A stretch of 64,000 bases of DNA from Calliphora vicina (Eukaryota; Arthropoda; Insecta; Diptera; Calliphoridae), in assembly GCF_958450345.1 (NCBI RefSeq), contig NC_088780.1, positions 122,836,226 through 122,900,225 of the forward strand, given 5' to 3'. The notes under the pieces are model-generated. The model was not told where the DNA came from. It searched no databases and saw only the letters and a list, made by a program, of their open reading frames with translations. A program made the position numbers and the translations under genes. Positions 47,339 through 58,432 of this stretch are shown piece after piece (the first letter of the stretch is position 1; every line of letters starts with the position of its first letter).

Positions 47339-47569
47339 GTGGATACCGTAAATGAATAGTATTGCCATATTAACACTACACAACTATCGAAAAAACATCG
47401 AAATCGACTTATTGGTTGGAATGAAGTCGTACAATAGATTATATGTCATCTTCAAAAGTGTGTAATGAAAAAAAGTATATTTTTTTAATCCAAAAATGGT
47501 TCGCATTAATTCGAAAAGTGGAAAATTAAGATTTAAAAAATTTATAAATAAAATTCTTGGCAATATACC

Positions 47570-48161
47570 ACTGTAATTTCTACATTTTTCATTTGCGACC
47601 CCACAAAGTATATATATTATGGATCGTTATAGATAGCGAAGTCGATATAGCCATGTCCACCTGTATGTTGAAATTAACTATCCGTGGCCCCCAAATAACT
47701 TACATCAGGGGTGCCCACAAGTTCCTTATGGAAGAGTAAACACCAATACATTTAAAGAAAAACTACTTTTTATTCAATATTTTTTGTTGTTAAAACCAAT
47801 TCATACAAAGAAAAAAGAAAAAAAATCTCACTTTCAAAACACAGCAAAGCATACGAAAGTGTTGTTGCTTTGAAGAACTACAAAAAAATTATAAGACAAA
47901 GTTGTTTGTGTATTTTGTATTGCTAGTGCTCTAGTGAGTATACAAAACACACAGCCTATAGCTAAGAGCATTTACAAAACAAATCAGCACCAAGAGTATA
48001 GGGCTTGGGCATGACTGACTTACATACATGATTCATACATCAATATATCGGGAATTCTTCCGGCTCGGTTGCTATTTAAAATCGGCCCACAACCTCGATT
48101 TTTGTCCTATTTTTGATTATATATGTATCTGGATTACTAAGTCATTAATATAGACAATAAT
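47570..48161. mobile_element. Dispersed non-autonomous element, copy 2 (interrupted)
   Basis: Shares GACCC(C/T)ACAAAGTATATATATT, GGATCGTTATAGATAGCGAAGTCG and GGAATTCTTCCGGCTCGGTTGC with copy 1 at 17305. It is split by a 312-bp hAT-type insertion at 47706-48017 and is truncated at both ends. Confidence 0.8.
47706..48017. mobile_element. hAT-type MITE with 8-bp TSD
   Basis: Ends CAGGGGTGCCCACAAG and ...GGGCTTGGGCATGACTG form imperfect inverted repeats. It is flanked by a perfect 8-bp duplication ACTTACAT (47698-47705 and 48018-48025). The CAGnGnTGCCCA-type terminus and the 8-bp duplication are typical of hAT elements. It interrupts the dispersed element and the uninterrupted sequence can be compared at 17475. 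Confidence 0.92.
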
Positions 48162-51100
48162 GGCGCATATTCAGAAATCATAACTAAAGTCGGAACTAGT
48201 AAAACAGAAACTAAAAAATAGTTCATAGATAGTTATTCTCAATTTATAACTAGTATAGTTACTGCTTTGACATGTAGGAAAACAAAATGTCGATAATATT
48301 TTGATCGATATATACTGTAATTAATTAAAAGGCTTATAAAGCTATTAAAAAACTATTCTTGTTCTCTAAAAAGTACATACAAATTTAGTTACAACTTTAC
48401 CCATGATTAAGTGCTAACTAATTGTGCTGAAAGTAACCAATTGTGAATAACTTAAATAAGTACTTAAAAAAGTTAACACTTGGTGATCGTTTATGAATAT
48501 GCGCCTTTTAGAAATGTGTTTACTATTTTATAAATTTATATCTATTAGAAACAATAAGAATGCATTTTTTAATGCATTATCGCATTGATACATTTCATTT
48601 TTATTGCTAAACATTGCACACTAAGATAAGGTAAAAAGTTGAAAAAAGTCGAAAGGTTGAAAAGTCCATTACCATTACCACTAAAATACCGTTACCTCTA
48701 CATAACGTTATTCTGTAAATAGTTTTAAATTATGAAAATACATACAAAATGTTTGATTTTAATAATTGAGTTTGAAATATATAGAATTTTTATATTATTA
48801 AAATAACTCCAATACTTTTAGCGAAATAACCAAATTAGCTTTACGTTACCTTTTCAACTTTTCGAATCGGTAGGCATCCTAGGATTTTACTCAACGGACA
48901 AAATATCTCAGCAATATATTATATGAGATTTACTGAAGGTCATCATGTAAATCTCAAATCTTTTGTGAGTTGAGTCGATTGTTCGATTGTTCGAACAATC
49001 GACTATTTCCTGAAAAAAGTCGAAAAGTCAAAATCGACTTTTTGGTTGGAAAAAAGTCGAACATTCGATTATGTTATCTCAAAAGTCGAATAGTCGAAAA
49101 TAGTCGATTAAAGTCGAAAATAGTCGATAAAAGTCGACTTTTTAGATTGTTAAAAAAAATATTGCACTTGCTTTTTTTGTAGTGTATGCTAATATCAGCG
49201 TTGCCGCTTTGGTCCAATTGGACCAAAATTGGTAGTTTCAAGTTAACAAATTGACTTTTGGTAGTTTGGTTGGTTTGTTCCGATATTTGTCGTATTTTGG
49301 TAGGCTACGATATTGCTGAATACATAAGTATTTTTAAGAACAAAATAATTAAAATAAATGTGTATTTATTTAGTAGTGTTGAGTTCAAAAAATGCCAAAG
49401 GGCTCTCAAAACTTTTATTTTCTAATAATATGTGTTAAACTCTGCTTCAATATTTCAGTTTCATCTGACACTTTAAATATCCAAATATGGAAATTAGGAC
49501 GCGTACTTTTTTTCTATATGAAACTTATTTGTGTTGAATTTTTTCGGGATACCAACACTTTTAGGTGTTTTATGCTCGTTTAAGTAATTTTCGGAAGGGG
49601 GCCTTATATGGGAGCTATGGTCAATTATGAATTGAATTTTTAGGCTATGTGAAATACATGGACAACCAGCCAGACAGACGTACGGAAGGACATCGTGAAA
49701 TCGACTCAAAAATAAAATCTCGAAAACTGAACGATTTTAACATATTTATGATTGTAGTGTAATTAAATAACTTTCATCGTCTGGGTAATTTTATAGCAGC
49801 AATAATATAATTTTAAGTTAACTATTTATTTTGAAACGAATCCATATAGCATTTCTCAAATATTTTAAATTTGGTAGGTTTTGGTAGTTTTTAATTAGAA
49901 ATTTGGTAGGAAAAATATTTTATGAGTGGCATCGAAAATTACTTTTTGATGGTAAAATACTCAGTAAAACAGCCCTCATCTATGGTGTGAATTTCGTAAC
50001 TATTTATTTTGAAACGAATCCATATAGCATTTCTCAAATATTTTAAATTTGGTAGGTTTTGGTACTTTTTAATTAGAAATTTGGTAGGAAAAATATTTTA
50101 TGAGTGGCAACGCTGGCTAATATATGTAAATAATAAATAAATAAATGTTTATAAAATAAAGCTTTTTTCTACACAAAATTCTTACATTATTCTAACTATT
50201 ATCGCCTAGATAAATTTCATTTTTATTGCTAAACATTACAAAAGGCGCATCAATAAATGTAGAAACCATGTATTTTTACAAGAAATGGTAAAATGTTGAA
50301 AAAAGTCGGAAAGTCGAAAATAGTCGAAAAAAGACGATTAACTAAAAAGTCGAAAATTCGAAAAGTCGACTTCATAAAAAAAGTCGACTTCATAAACTAC
50401 ATAAGTCGACTTTTTAAAAAACGGAAAAAGTCGAAATGTCGACTTTTTGTTTCAGCTATAGAACCCTAATCTACAGTAGTACAGCTAGTAATAATTTTTA
50501 GCTGCGCCATCTGTTGTTGAATAGCTTTACCAAACCTCAACTTTAAACTACAGCCAAAGTAAATTAATAAAGTACTTTGACTACAGCTGTCTCATCGTAA
50601 AAATAACGAAAACGAAATGCATTAGGGCAAAAAACATGGAATAAAAATGAGAATGAAAAAAGCCGATAATTATTGATTTCCTTTAAGGGTGCCAGATTAA
50701 AAATTTTAGCTGCAATAAGGGAATTTGTGGGAAATAATTTTTGTGTACTTATTTCCTAGGTCAACTAATTTATACATATTACTAAAGTAAATTCCTGAAT
50801 AATACTTAAACAAAGAAGTTCTTTATATATGTATTTAATTTAGTATATAATATTTTAAATAATTGGCCCCCCATCTCGTGAACAATATTTTATTTGAATA
50901 CTAAGTAGTGACCCAAAAGTAGTAACCAAGTAAAAAAAAATAGTGTCCCAAATGTAGTAACCAAGTAACAAAAAATAAAACGAAATAAAGTTTATCATGA
51001 ACAAAAATATCCATATAAATATATTGTTAAAATCCCACATGTATTCGATACATATGGAATTCTATGTGTAAAAATGCATGTTATACATACGATTCATAAT

Positions 51101-51508
51101 TTCCATGTTCACACGTACGTATGTAATTGCGTGTGACATGACCTCTATTAGTTTATACTATGTATGTTGTTTCGCTGCATAAAACCTGCGGACAACGTCA
51201 AATGTTAACAAAATACGCAGTGTCATTATCGACATCTACTTCAGAATAGTACCAAAAGTGTATACTAGAATTACTAAAATGTACTAGTAAAGCTATGTGT
51301 ACAGCTCAGAAAATGATTAACGCTGCAGCCACACGATGAAGTTTTTCTTGATAGCCTTTTACATATACTGTTTGCCAAAATTTATAAAAATTTAATGCTG
51401 TGACTCGTCATAACGTAGGCTGCACGCAAATTTAAAATAATTTTAGTACGAATTGTGCAAAAAAAATTTAATCAGCTGTTTTGTTGATTGAAAATTGAAA
51501 CACCAACT
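48162..51508. other. Gene-free repeat-rich sequence
   Basis: Two related segments (about 48590-49170 and 50205-50465) end in dense GTCGAAAA / AAGTCGACTTTT repeats. Both begin with a TTTCATTTTTATTGCTAAACATT block, so they are divergent copies or the two ends of one interrupted element. Between them, a 112-bp direct repeat occurs at 49827-49938 and 49999-50110, separated by about 60 bp that recur inverted at 35491-35555. No host gene is recognised. Confidence 0.55.
49827..50110. repeat. 112-bp direct repeat pair
   Basis: Bases 49827-49938 and 49999-50110 are nearly identical (one obvious difference, GGTAGTTTTT versus GGTACTTTTT). Each contains GAATCCATATAGCATTTCTC and ends ATTTTATGAGTGGCA. The spacer 49939-49998 is related to 35491-35555 in inverse orientation. 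The outer sequence (TGGTAGGTTTTGG motifs) extends to 49200-49310. Confidence 0.85.
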
Positions 51509-51764
51509 CAAGGCGAATTCATACAAGGTGGTGTCAGTTCTACAAAAACAACAATTGGTCTTAACAAATGTCAAAAAACCTAAATGAAAAATTAAACAAA
51601 TAAGTATTTAAACTTAATATAGTGTAGACAGTTGAATAGTGAGGGCTTTACTTATTTATGTAAACAATAAACATTTTGTTAATAAGCTTAAAATATGTAG
51701 ATATTTAAATACAAAAACAAGCTTTGACAGTTGTTAGAACCAAAAAGCGAAAAAAATTATCAGC
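51509..51764. mobile_element. CAAGGCGAATT MITE, 3'-truncated copy
   Basis: Starts CAAGGCGAATTCATACAAGG and follows the interior of 26165-26458 closely until about AATTATCAGCTT (51764), after which the terminal 30 or so bases are missing. Therefore only one end is recognisable and no target duplication can be tested. Confidence 0.88.
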
Positions 51765-53384
51765 TTGATGATAAATTGAATGCGTGTTTGTTTCAATTCT
51801 TAAAAGTGTGACTATATTAGTAAAAAAGTGTGAGCGTATTAAAACTTGAAAGAAAAAACATGATCGTGTAACCCCCAAGTAATAAAACCATGTTAAAAAC
51901 ATGTTGAAACATATGGTTGTTAACCAATTATTGAATATTTTTCTGACAACGTTGTAAGATCTGACAACCGTGTACCAGAAGTTTCAACATAAGTTCTCAT
52001 GGTTGTGTTAACCATTTTCTGACAATCTGACAACCGTGTATACGTAGCTTAAGTCTCTGGTTCCAATGTCTACATATGGTCTCAAAAGAAGTACATAGTC
52101 AATAGTATTATCGTCAGTGGTAGATTTCCAATGACACATGTTAAATGTCTATAGTAAATAGCATTGTCTGGGGTATAATTAGTCACTAGTACAGTACTAA
52201 GTCAGTTCAGCGTTATAACTATATATCTAATACATTTTTAAATCATTTTATTTAATGTTTAAGGTAAATTATGTGGGGAATTTCTGGGAACATTACATAC
52301 ATCTGGCATCTTTATAAATTGTGTGTATTTCATTTTCTCTCAGCTAATTCTCTACAACAGAATTTATTGTCGGTTGCAAAAACAAGAAATGAAATAAAAC
52401 TAAGTGCATCATAATTCAAAAATTCATAACGAAATTCATTAAAAAATATTTCAAAATATAAAGTAATAAGTTTTGCAAATGAATGCTAAATTATAATTAT
52501 GAAAAGACACATTTCTAAATGAAATTTTAATAAAACATAAGTCCTCTGAAGATTTATAGAAATAACGAACGAGAAGAGACACAGAAAAAGAAAACGCAGA
52601 CAAATTCAAATCGAATATTAACCCCTCAAACAAAAGAAAAGGAGAAAAACACAGTGGGCAGAAGATACAACAACAATAGACAAGTAGAACTGTGCAAAAA
52701 AGGGGGGCTTGTTTATAATAAAAGTGAGTTTGGTAAATTGTTGTTGGTGCAGTGGCTGCAATTTATACTATATTGGTTTTGTTTTGTTCCATTTCTCGGT
52801 AAGTACCAAGTGGAGAAGTGGGGGCTGAGGCACCTCAAACAATTGAAACCAAATAAATAGTTATTCAGTCAGTCAGGGCAGCCATCATCCAGCCAGCCAC
52901 AAATAATGACAGAGGAATGAATGAATGTATAGACGAAGAACGAACATACGACGAACAAACGAAACCCAACAGCTAACGTACCAACAAACATTGTACATAG
53001 ATAGATACATTTATGCGAAAAGGAGGTGGTGGAGGAGTAGAGGGAGGTGGGAGAAAAAGGAAATCCTTTTGTGTTTCGTTAACAGTTTTCACTGGTATAG
53101 AGAGAAAATTATTTTTTAAGGGACACACAACACAGTTCTATTGTAAATCAACGACTGAACGGGAGTAGTTAATTGAAAAGAACAAAATTAGCAAGAAAAA
53201 ATAAATAATTTGCGTTGTGATTGAATATAAATTTTCTTAATTTACACTAAAATTTATTTCAAGTTTATTTTATTTATTTAATAAGTTTTCCTTTTCGTTG
53301 GAGACAAATCAAAGGAAGCAATCGTGAACTTTACAATTGTGTTTGAGCCAGAGCCACAGCTGAAAGAAAGTCATCATAAACAAG
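51765..53384. other. CUEDC2 upstream region
   Basis: AT-rich to about 52600, then a purine-rich, less AT-rich stretch (52560-53100: GAAGAGACACAG, GGAGGTGGTGGAGGAGTAGAGGG) that is probably promoter or 5' UTR of CUEDC2. Near 51885-52030 are four related copies of AAC-ATG-TTGA / CTGACAACCGTGTA motifs. No separate gene is recognised. Confidence 0.45.
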
Positions 53385-56300
53385 ATGACAAATTTGGAAA
53401 GACAACATGAGTTGGTGAAGAAAAGTTTAGTGCAATTTGTCAGTGCCCATATACCGGGTGCGGATTTTAGTGGCGTTGACGAAATTGTACTCTCGTACAT
53501 AATATCGATTTTGGAGGAAGCCTCACAAGATCCCTGTTTTGATGTGGAAGGTTTTGTGGAAATGATGAGTGCTTATTTTGAGGATTTTTCATCGATTGAT
53601 CAGGGTGTGATATGCGATTGGATTTATAAATTGGCCAATGAATTGATTGAGCTGCAAAAGAATCAAGATAATCATCATCAGGCAGCTAATCTGTCATTTA
53701 AGTATGTATTCGTTCGTTTTTTAAATATGTACGTTGATTTTGTTTTTGTTCCTTTTTTTATTTTTCTGTATTATTATCTATTGTGCATTATTTGGCAAAT
53801 AATATCTATGTAGATATGTATATTTCTTAATTTGTTTGCCTTTTGAATTTATCTTCCTTTTAGTTCACTTTCTTTGTCGGATATTATACCCGAATCAAAA
53901 TTACGTGCTCGTAATTCTTCATCCTCTTCGGAAAAGGATGAGTTCCCATTAAATGAAAATGATAGTTATAGTGTGACAAATAATGGCTATGACTTTGATT
54001 TGATTTATTGTCAGGAGGCGAAGATTTTACAGGAAATGTTTCCGGACTCGGCATCTGTTGAGGTAAGTTTTGGATATCATGTTTATTACTAGTATAAATA
54101 ATAGTATTTTATTGGGTTTAGTTAGAATTTATAAAAAAAAAATATATTAAAATGGTGTTACATGATATATAAAATGTATATCTAAAGTCATTTTTTTAAC
54201 AAATTTAAATATTATATAGTATATAGTGTCTTTATAACCAGACATCATGATAATGGGGATTATTGAGAACTAACATGGAATAAAATATAGCGTATATTTT
54301 GATATATATTCTCAAGTATTATTGTTTACTATAGAATATTGTTATTTGGGCCATTATTATGTTTTATATTACTGAACTGTGGTTATAATACGAAATTCAA
54401 ATTATTTTAGTTTTGAATTGCGAAATAGTCGATTCGGCTTTGCCCCTCAGACGGTAATGTTTGTCTCTATATGTACAAACAATTTTTAGTGTAATTTCAT
54501 TAAATTTGAGACACTATTTAAGACCTGAAGCGAAGGTCACAATATTTATAAGAGGTGCTCCATGTCGAGGCCCAGCGATGACGCTCGGTATGCCGGTGGT
54601 CCTTTTCCAATATTGTGAATGCCGCTTAGGAAGATTGACAGTTGACATTTAAGTCCTGTCAATCATCCTAAGCGGCATTCACAGGCATAGCGAGTGAGGG
54701 TCACAATATTTATAGGAGGGGCTCTATATCGATGTCGAGGAAGTCGTCATCGCTGGGTTCGCCCTGGGTCTCGACACCTATTTTCATTTAGAGCAAAAAA
54801 GGCATTTAGTTTTGCTTTCGAGCGTTAGAGGTTTAAGGAGATTTGCAAAAAGTTGGACCATTCTCGTTTTAAATGCATTATTTTTATATTTTTATACCCT
54901 TCAGCTTCGTAAGAAGGGTATATATAAGTTTGTCATTCCGTTTGTAATTTCTACATTTTTCATTTCCGACCCTATAAAGTATATATATTCTGGATCCTTA
55001 TAGATAGCGGAGTCGATTAAGCCATGTCCGTCTGTCTGTCTGTCTGTCCGTCTGTCTGTCTGTTGAAATCAATTTTTTGAAGGCCCCAGATATCTCCGGG
55101 ATCCAAATCTTCAACAATTCTGTCAGACATACTTTCGAGAATTTTGCTATTTAAAATCAGCAAAATCCGTCCATAAATAACGGAGATATGAGCAAAAATC
55201 CGAGACAACCTCTGAAAATTTCATCAAAAAACACAATGTATTGCATGCTTTGACAAAAAAACAACAAAACGTATGCTTGGATGTGCAAGCTTTGTGTATT
55301 TTGTTTTTTTTTGTGTTTTGTTTCTTTTGGCGTTGTTGTTGTTTTTTATACAACTAAAGTTTAGTTTGGTTGTGTGTTGGTTTTTTTGACAAAAAAACAA
55401 CAAATCGTATGTTTGAATGTGCATGCTTTGCGTATTTTGTTTTTTTTTGTGTTTTGTTTCTTTTGGCGTTGTTTTTTATACAACTAAACTTTTGTTTGGT
55501 TGTGTGTTGGTTTTTTTGACAAAAAATCAACAAATCGTATGTTTGAATGTGCATGCTTTGCGTATTTTGTTTCTTTTGGCGTTGTTGTTGTTTTTTATAC
55601 AATTAAACGTATGTTTGGATGTGTGTTGGTTTCATTGCCTTGCGTATTTTGTTTTTGTTTTTTCTTTTGGTGTTTTGTTTCGTTTGGCGTTGTTGTTGTT
55701 TTTTGTGTTCTTGATAAATTTAGGATGCTGTACGCTGAAAGTGGGCAATGTACATACATATATACTAATTATAAAAAATAATAATGCATCCACAACAAAG
55801 GTGAAGGGTATATAAGATTCGGCATAGCCGAATATAGCACTCTTACTTGTTTTTACTAAGATGCTTATATTTTTCAAAATATTTAAAAGTTGTATAAATT
55901 CCACAAAAGAAAATCTTTTATATTTTAACTAGTTTTTTAATGTTATTTCTCTTTTCAGATTAAATATTGTGTTGCTATAGCAAATGGTGACATCGATAGT
56001 GCTACTCAGGCACTTTTGCATCGCCAAGAAACTGGCCAGAGTTTGTCCGAGAAACCAAATAATGCCATAGCTGGTCGCAAGAATATCGTTGTAAACGACA
56101 CTGAACTAAAAAATCGTATTATAGCCAGGTGAGCCCACATACATTGTTTAATGTTTTATTAAAAGGAAAATTAACAAAAGCATATTTAACCTGTGGTTTT
56201 ATTAGTTCTAATGACATCAGCCAATATTATTTTTGTTGATATAAAATTAGTCAATACTCTCTTAACCAATTCAATTTATAGAATTGAGTCCTTTCAATGT

Positions 56301-57286
56301 TAAATCGTGTATATTTTTTTCTTCTATTTTTTCCTCTGCCACGATCTTTTAAAGCTCAGAGATAATTTTTTTCATGATTTTTGGAGGAGTTAACAAATCT
56401 GCCTTATGCATTGAAATTTAAAAATGTTTTCCGTCGAATCGAATTACATAGTAACTAGGTTTGTCAATTATTTTTTATTATTCGATTGATCGATTAATTT
56501 TAATATTTCCTCGAATATAGCGAGTAAAAAATATTCGAATAATATAATAAAATATATTTGATATATATTGCTAAGATTCATATTTATTAATTCTAATAAT
56601 ATTTTTAATGTAACCAACTTGGAATAAAATTATAAACGAATGCACTTTTGTAATTGACACAGTTTTTCGAATTTTTTGTTTATATAATCAATTTTTAAAA
56701 GTTTAAATTGAAAGTAAATCAAATAATTTTTATTCTAAATTGAAAAATGGTATTCATTCGAATAAAAAATTTATTTTTTCCTTGATTATTTGAAGTTGCT
56801 TTGTACAAGAGCCACCTTTTACAAGAGGTGGCATCAGATTGTCTATGTCGGTACCTCGGAAATGTTATCGGTAGTATGTGAATCCCAAATAAATTTCAAA
56901 TATAACATAGTTATTTTTTAAAAAATATTTTCTACCAAACACAAAATTTATTTTTTCTGCAGGCTTTATTTACATTAATGACTGTATAAAATACCATCTT
57001 TACTAGCTAAATTACAACAAAATCAATACTTCTATAATTAAGTAAAATATTTCATTATTTTTTTGCCTCTATCATAAACAATTTAACATTCCAATTTAGG
57101 TATTCGTATGTTGATAAAGATGCTAATAAGAAAGAATACAAGCCGATGGTGCCAAAAGTCGAGCCCAAAAAGCTTGTTCGCTATAGGGACAATAAAATTG
57201 TCTCGTTAAAGGGCGAACGTTACACAGAAGTAAAACGCGACGAAGAAGCTGAGTTAAAAAAACCCAAAAAGCCAATTCAACCGTAA
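53385..57286 (+). CDS. CUEDC2: CUE domain-containing protein 2 orthologue
   Basis: CUEDC2 is a ubiquitin-binding adaptor; in mammals it is linked to NF-kB, steroid receptor turnover and mitotic checkpoint control. Its role in flies is not evident here. Exons 53385-53701, 53864-54062, 55959-56128 and 57100-57286 join in phase with GT-AG introns to give 290 residues (human about 287). Visible: conserved N-terminus (LVQFVSAHIPGADFSGVDEIVLSYI, shortened here), DVEGFVEMMSAY, a CUE-like helix pair ILQEMFPDSASVEIKYCVAIANGDIDSATQALL, and the C-terminal block KNRIIARYSYVDKD...VEPKKLVRYRDNKIVSLKGERY. Intron 2 (1.9 kb) is enlarged by repeats. The TAA stop is followed by 381 further sense codons in frame (see 57287-58432). 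Symbol follows the vertebrate name. Confidence 0.92.
54535..54780. mobile_element. Foldback within CUEDC2 intron 2
   Basis: A near-perfect palindrome at 54611-54681 (GTGAATGCCGCTTAGGA... / ...TCCTAAGCGGCATTCAC) separates two direct copies of GGTCACAATATTTATA(A/G)GAGG with GTCGAGG nearby (54535 and 54708). It looks like a hairpin element inserted into an older repeat. Non-coding. Confidence 0.7.
54893..55853. mobile_element. Dispersed non-autonomous element, copy 3, with internal tandem array
   Basis: The most complete copy, from TATACCCTTCAGCTTCGTAAG to ATATAGCACTCTTACTTG. It contains (CTGTCTGTCTGT)n near 55027-55065. Between about 55240 and 55705 it also has roughly three and a half copies of a 120-140-bp unit (TTTTTTGACAAAAAAACAAC, GCGTATTTTG, CTTTTGGCGTTGTTG landmarks) absent from the other copies. 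The open frames at 55417-55815 are translations of this array. It is the main cause of the long second intron of CUEDC2. Confidence 0.82.
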
Positions 57287-58432
57287 CTAAAGTTGAAGAA
57301 AATCTACTACAAATATTTTATTAAAAAGTTAAAGCTCAACTTAAATGATAAAAAATACAACAACCGTAATATTAATAAACCAAACACCATATATAAGGAC
57401 GACTTTCTAATGGCAGCAGCTGCAGATGAAGAGAATTATGATGAAGACGATGTTAACGTTAGAAAAACGTTGAAAATTGAAGAGAATGCAGTAAATATAA
57501 AATATAAAATGATAAAATATCATTTAAATTTAAGTAACTTTAAAAGTATTATTATAAAAAAGCAACTACAACAATTTTGTGTATCCTCCTCCACTATTAA
57601 CACACCCACTTATACTTATACAACTACTAATTCTAATACTACCACAACTACCAATTTAAATAATCTCCTAAATATTTATAAAGCACATTTAATATTAGTA
57701 GCATCATTACCAACTCCAACACCACCCACACAAACACTTTGCAATAACATTGTAGAAATGTTATATCAACAGATACACAACACAAATGCACTTTTCATGA
57801 TGATGATAATGATGAATTTACAATTTACAACAAGTGGCTACCATGCAAAGGATAAAATTTGCAACCGCAACAAACAAATGCGATTTATAAAAGATATTAG
57901 GCTTCCATTTGCCACCAAAACCACCATTTTATTAACACTATGGACGACACCATTATTAGTAGTAACCAATGAACCTTTACCAAAGTTTTTACAAATGTCA
58001 TTAAAGATTAAACAAGATTCAAACACCGTTACCACGATGTTGATGATGAGAGCACAATTCTCACACAATAGTCGTGTTGCTATCTTCTTGAAGTTTGTGA
58101 TCTTTATTATTATTATTAGTATAATTGATTTGTTCATTAATTTTATTAAACATTTACTACTATTATTTTCATATTATTGTTTATTGTTAATTATAAATTT
58201 ATTTATTAAATCCTCCATAACAACAACAACAACAAAGACTTTAAAAACATTTTTACTTTCATCAGCATCATTACAATTTAAGCGTAATAATGATAATGTT
58301 GCTGATGACCATTGTGATGATTCCTCTAAACATTTCATTGAAATTTTATTTCAAAACTTCTCTACGAATGCATTTTTCACATTTAATTATCGTTGGAAAT
58401 GTTTTCATTTTGCCATTTCGAATTTTTTATGA
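57287..58432 (+). other. In-frame open extension beyond the CUEDC2 stop
   Basis: Directly after the CUEDC2 TAA (context TAA CTA AAG) the same frame stays open for 381 codons and ends at TGA 58430-58432. The first ATG is at 57410 (MAAAADEENYDEDD), giving a possible separate 340-residue product. The translation begins basic, has an acidic stretch near residue 45, a Thr/Asn-rich run, and hydrophobic segments (for example FVIFIIIISIIDLFINFI and HLLLLFSYYCLLLIINLF) that could be membrane helices. I recognise no domain. It may be readthrough extension, a second cistron, or 3' UTR whose composition happens to avoid stops; the vertebrate CUEDC2 protein ends near the TAA. Confidence 0.45.

Noticed and set aside
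53702..53813. Continuation of CUEDC2 exon 1 into MYVDFVFVPFFIFLYYYL
   Set aside because: A GTATGT donor lies at 53702 and exon 2 continues the conserved protein in phase. The hydrophobic tail is intron translation.
55224..55904. Several overlapping 80-130-codon frames on both strands
   Set aside because: All are translations of the tandem array inside the dispersed element in CUEDC2 intron 2.
57838..58137. 99-codon minus-strand frame opposite the CUEDC2 extension
   Set aside because: Contained within the longer plus-strand open frame, with no motif. More likely a shadow.
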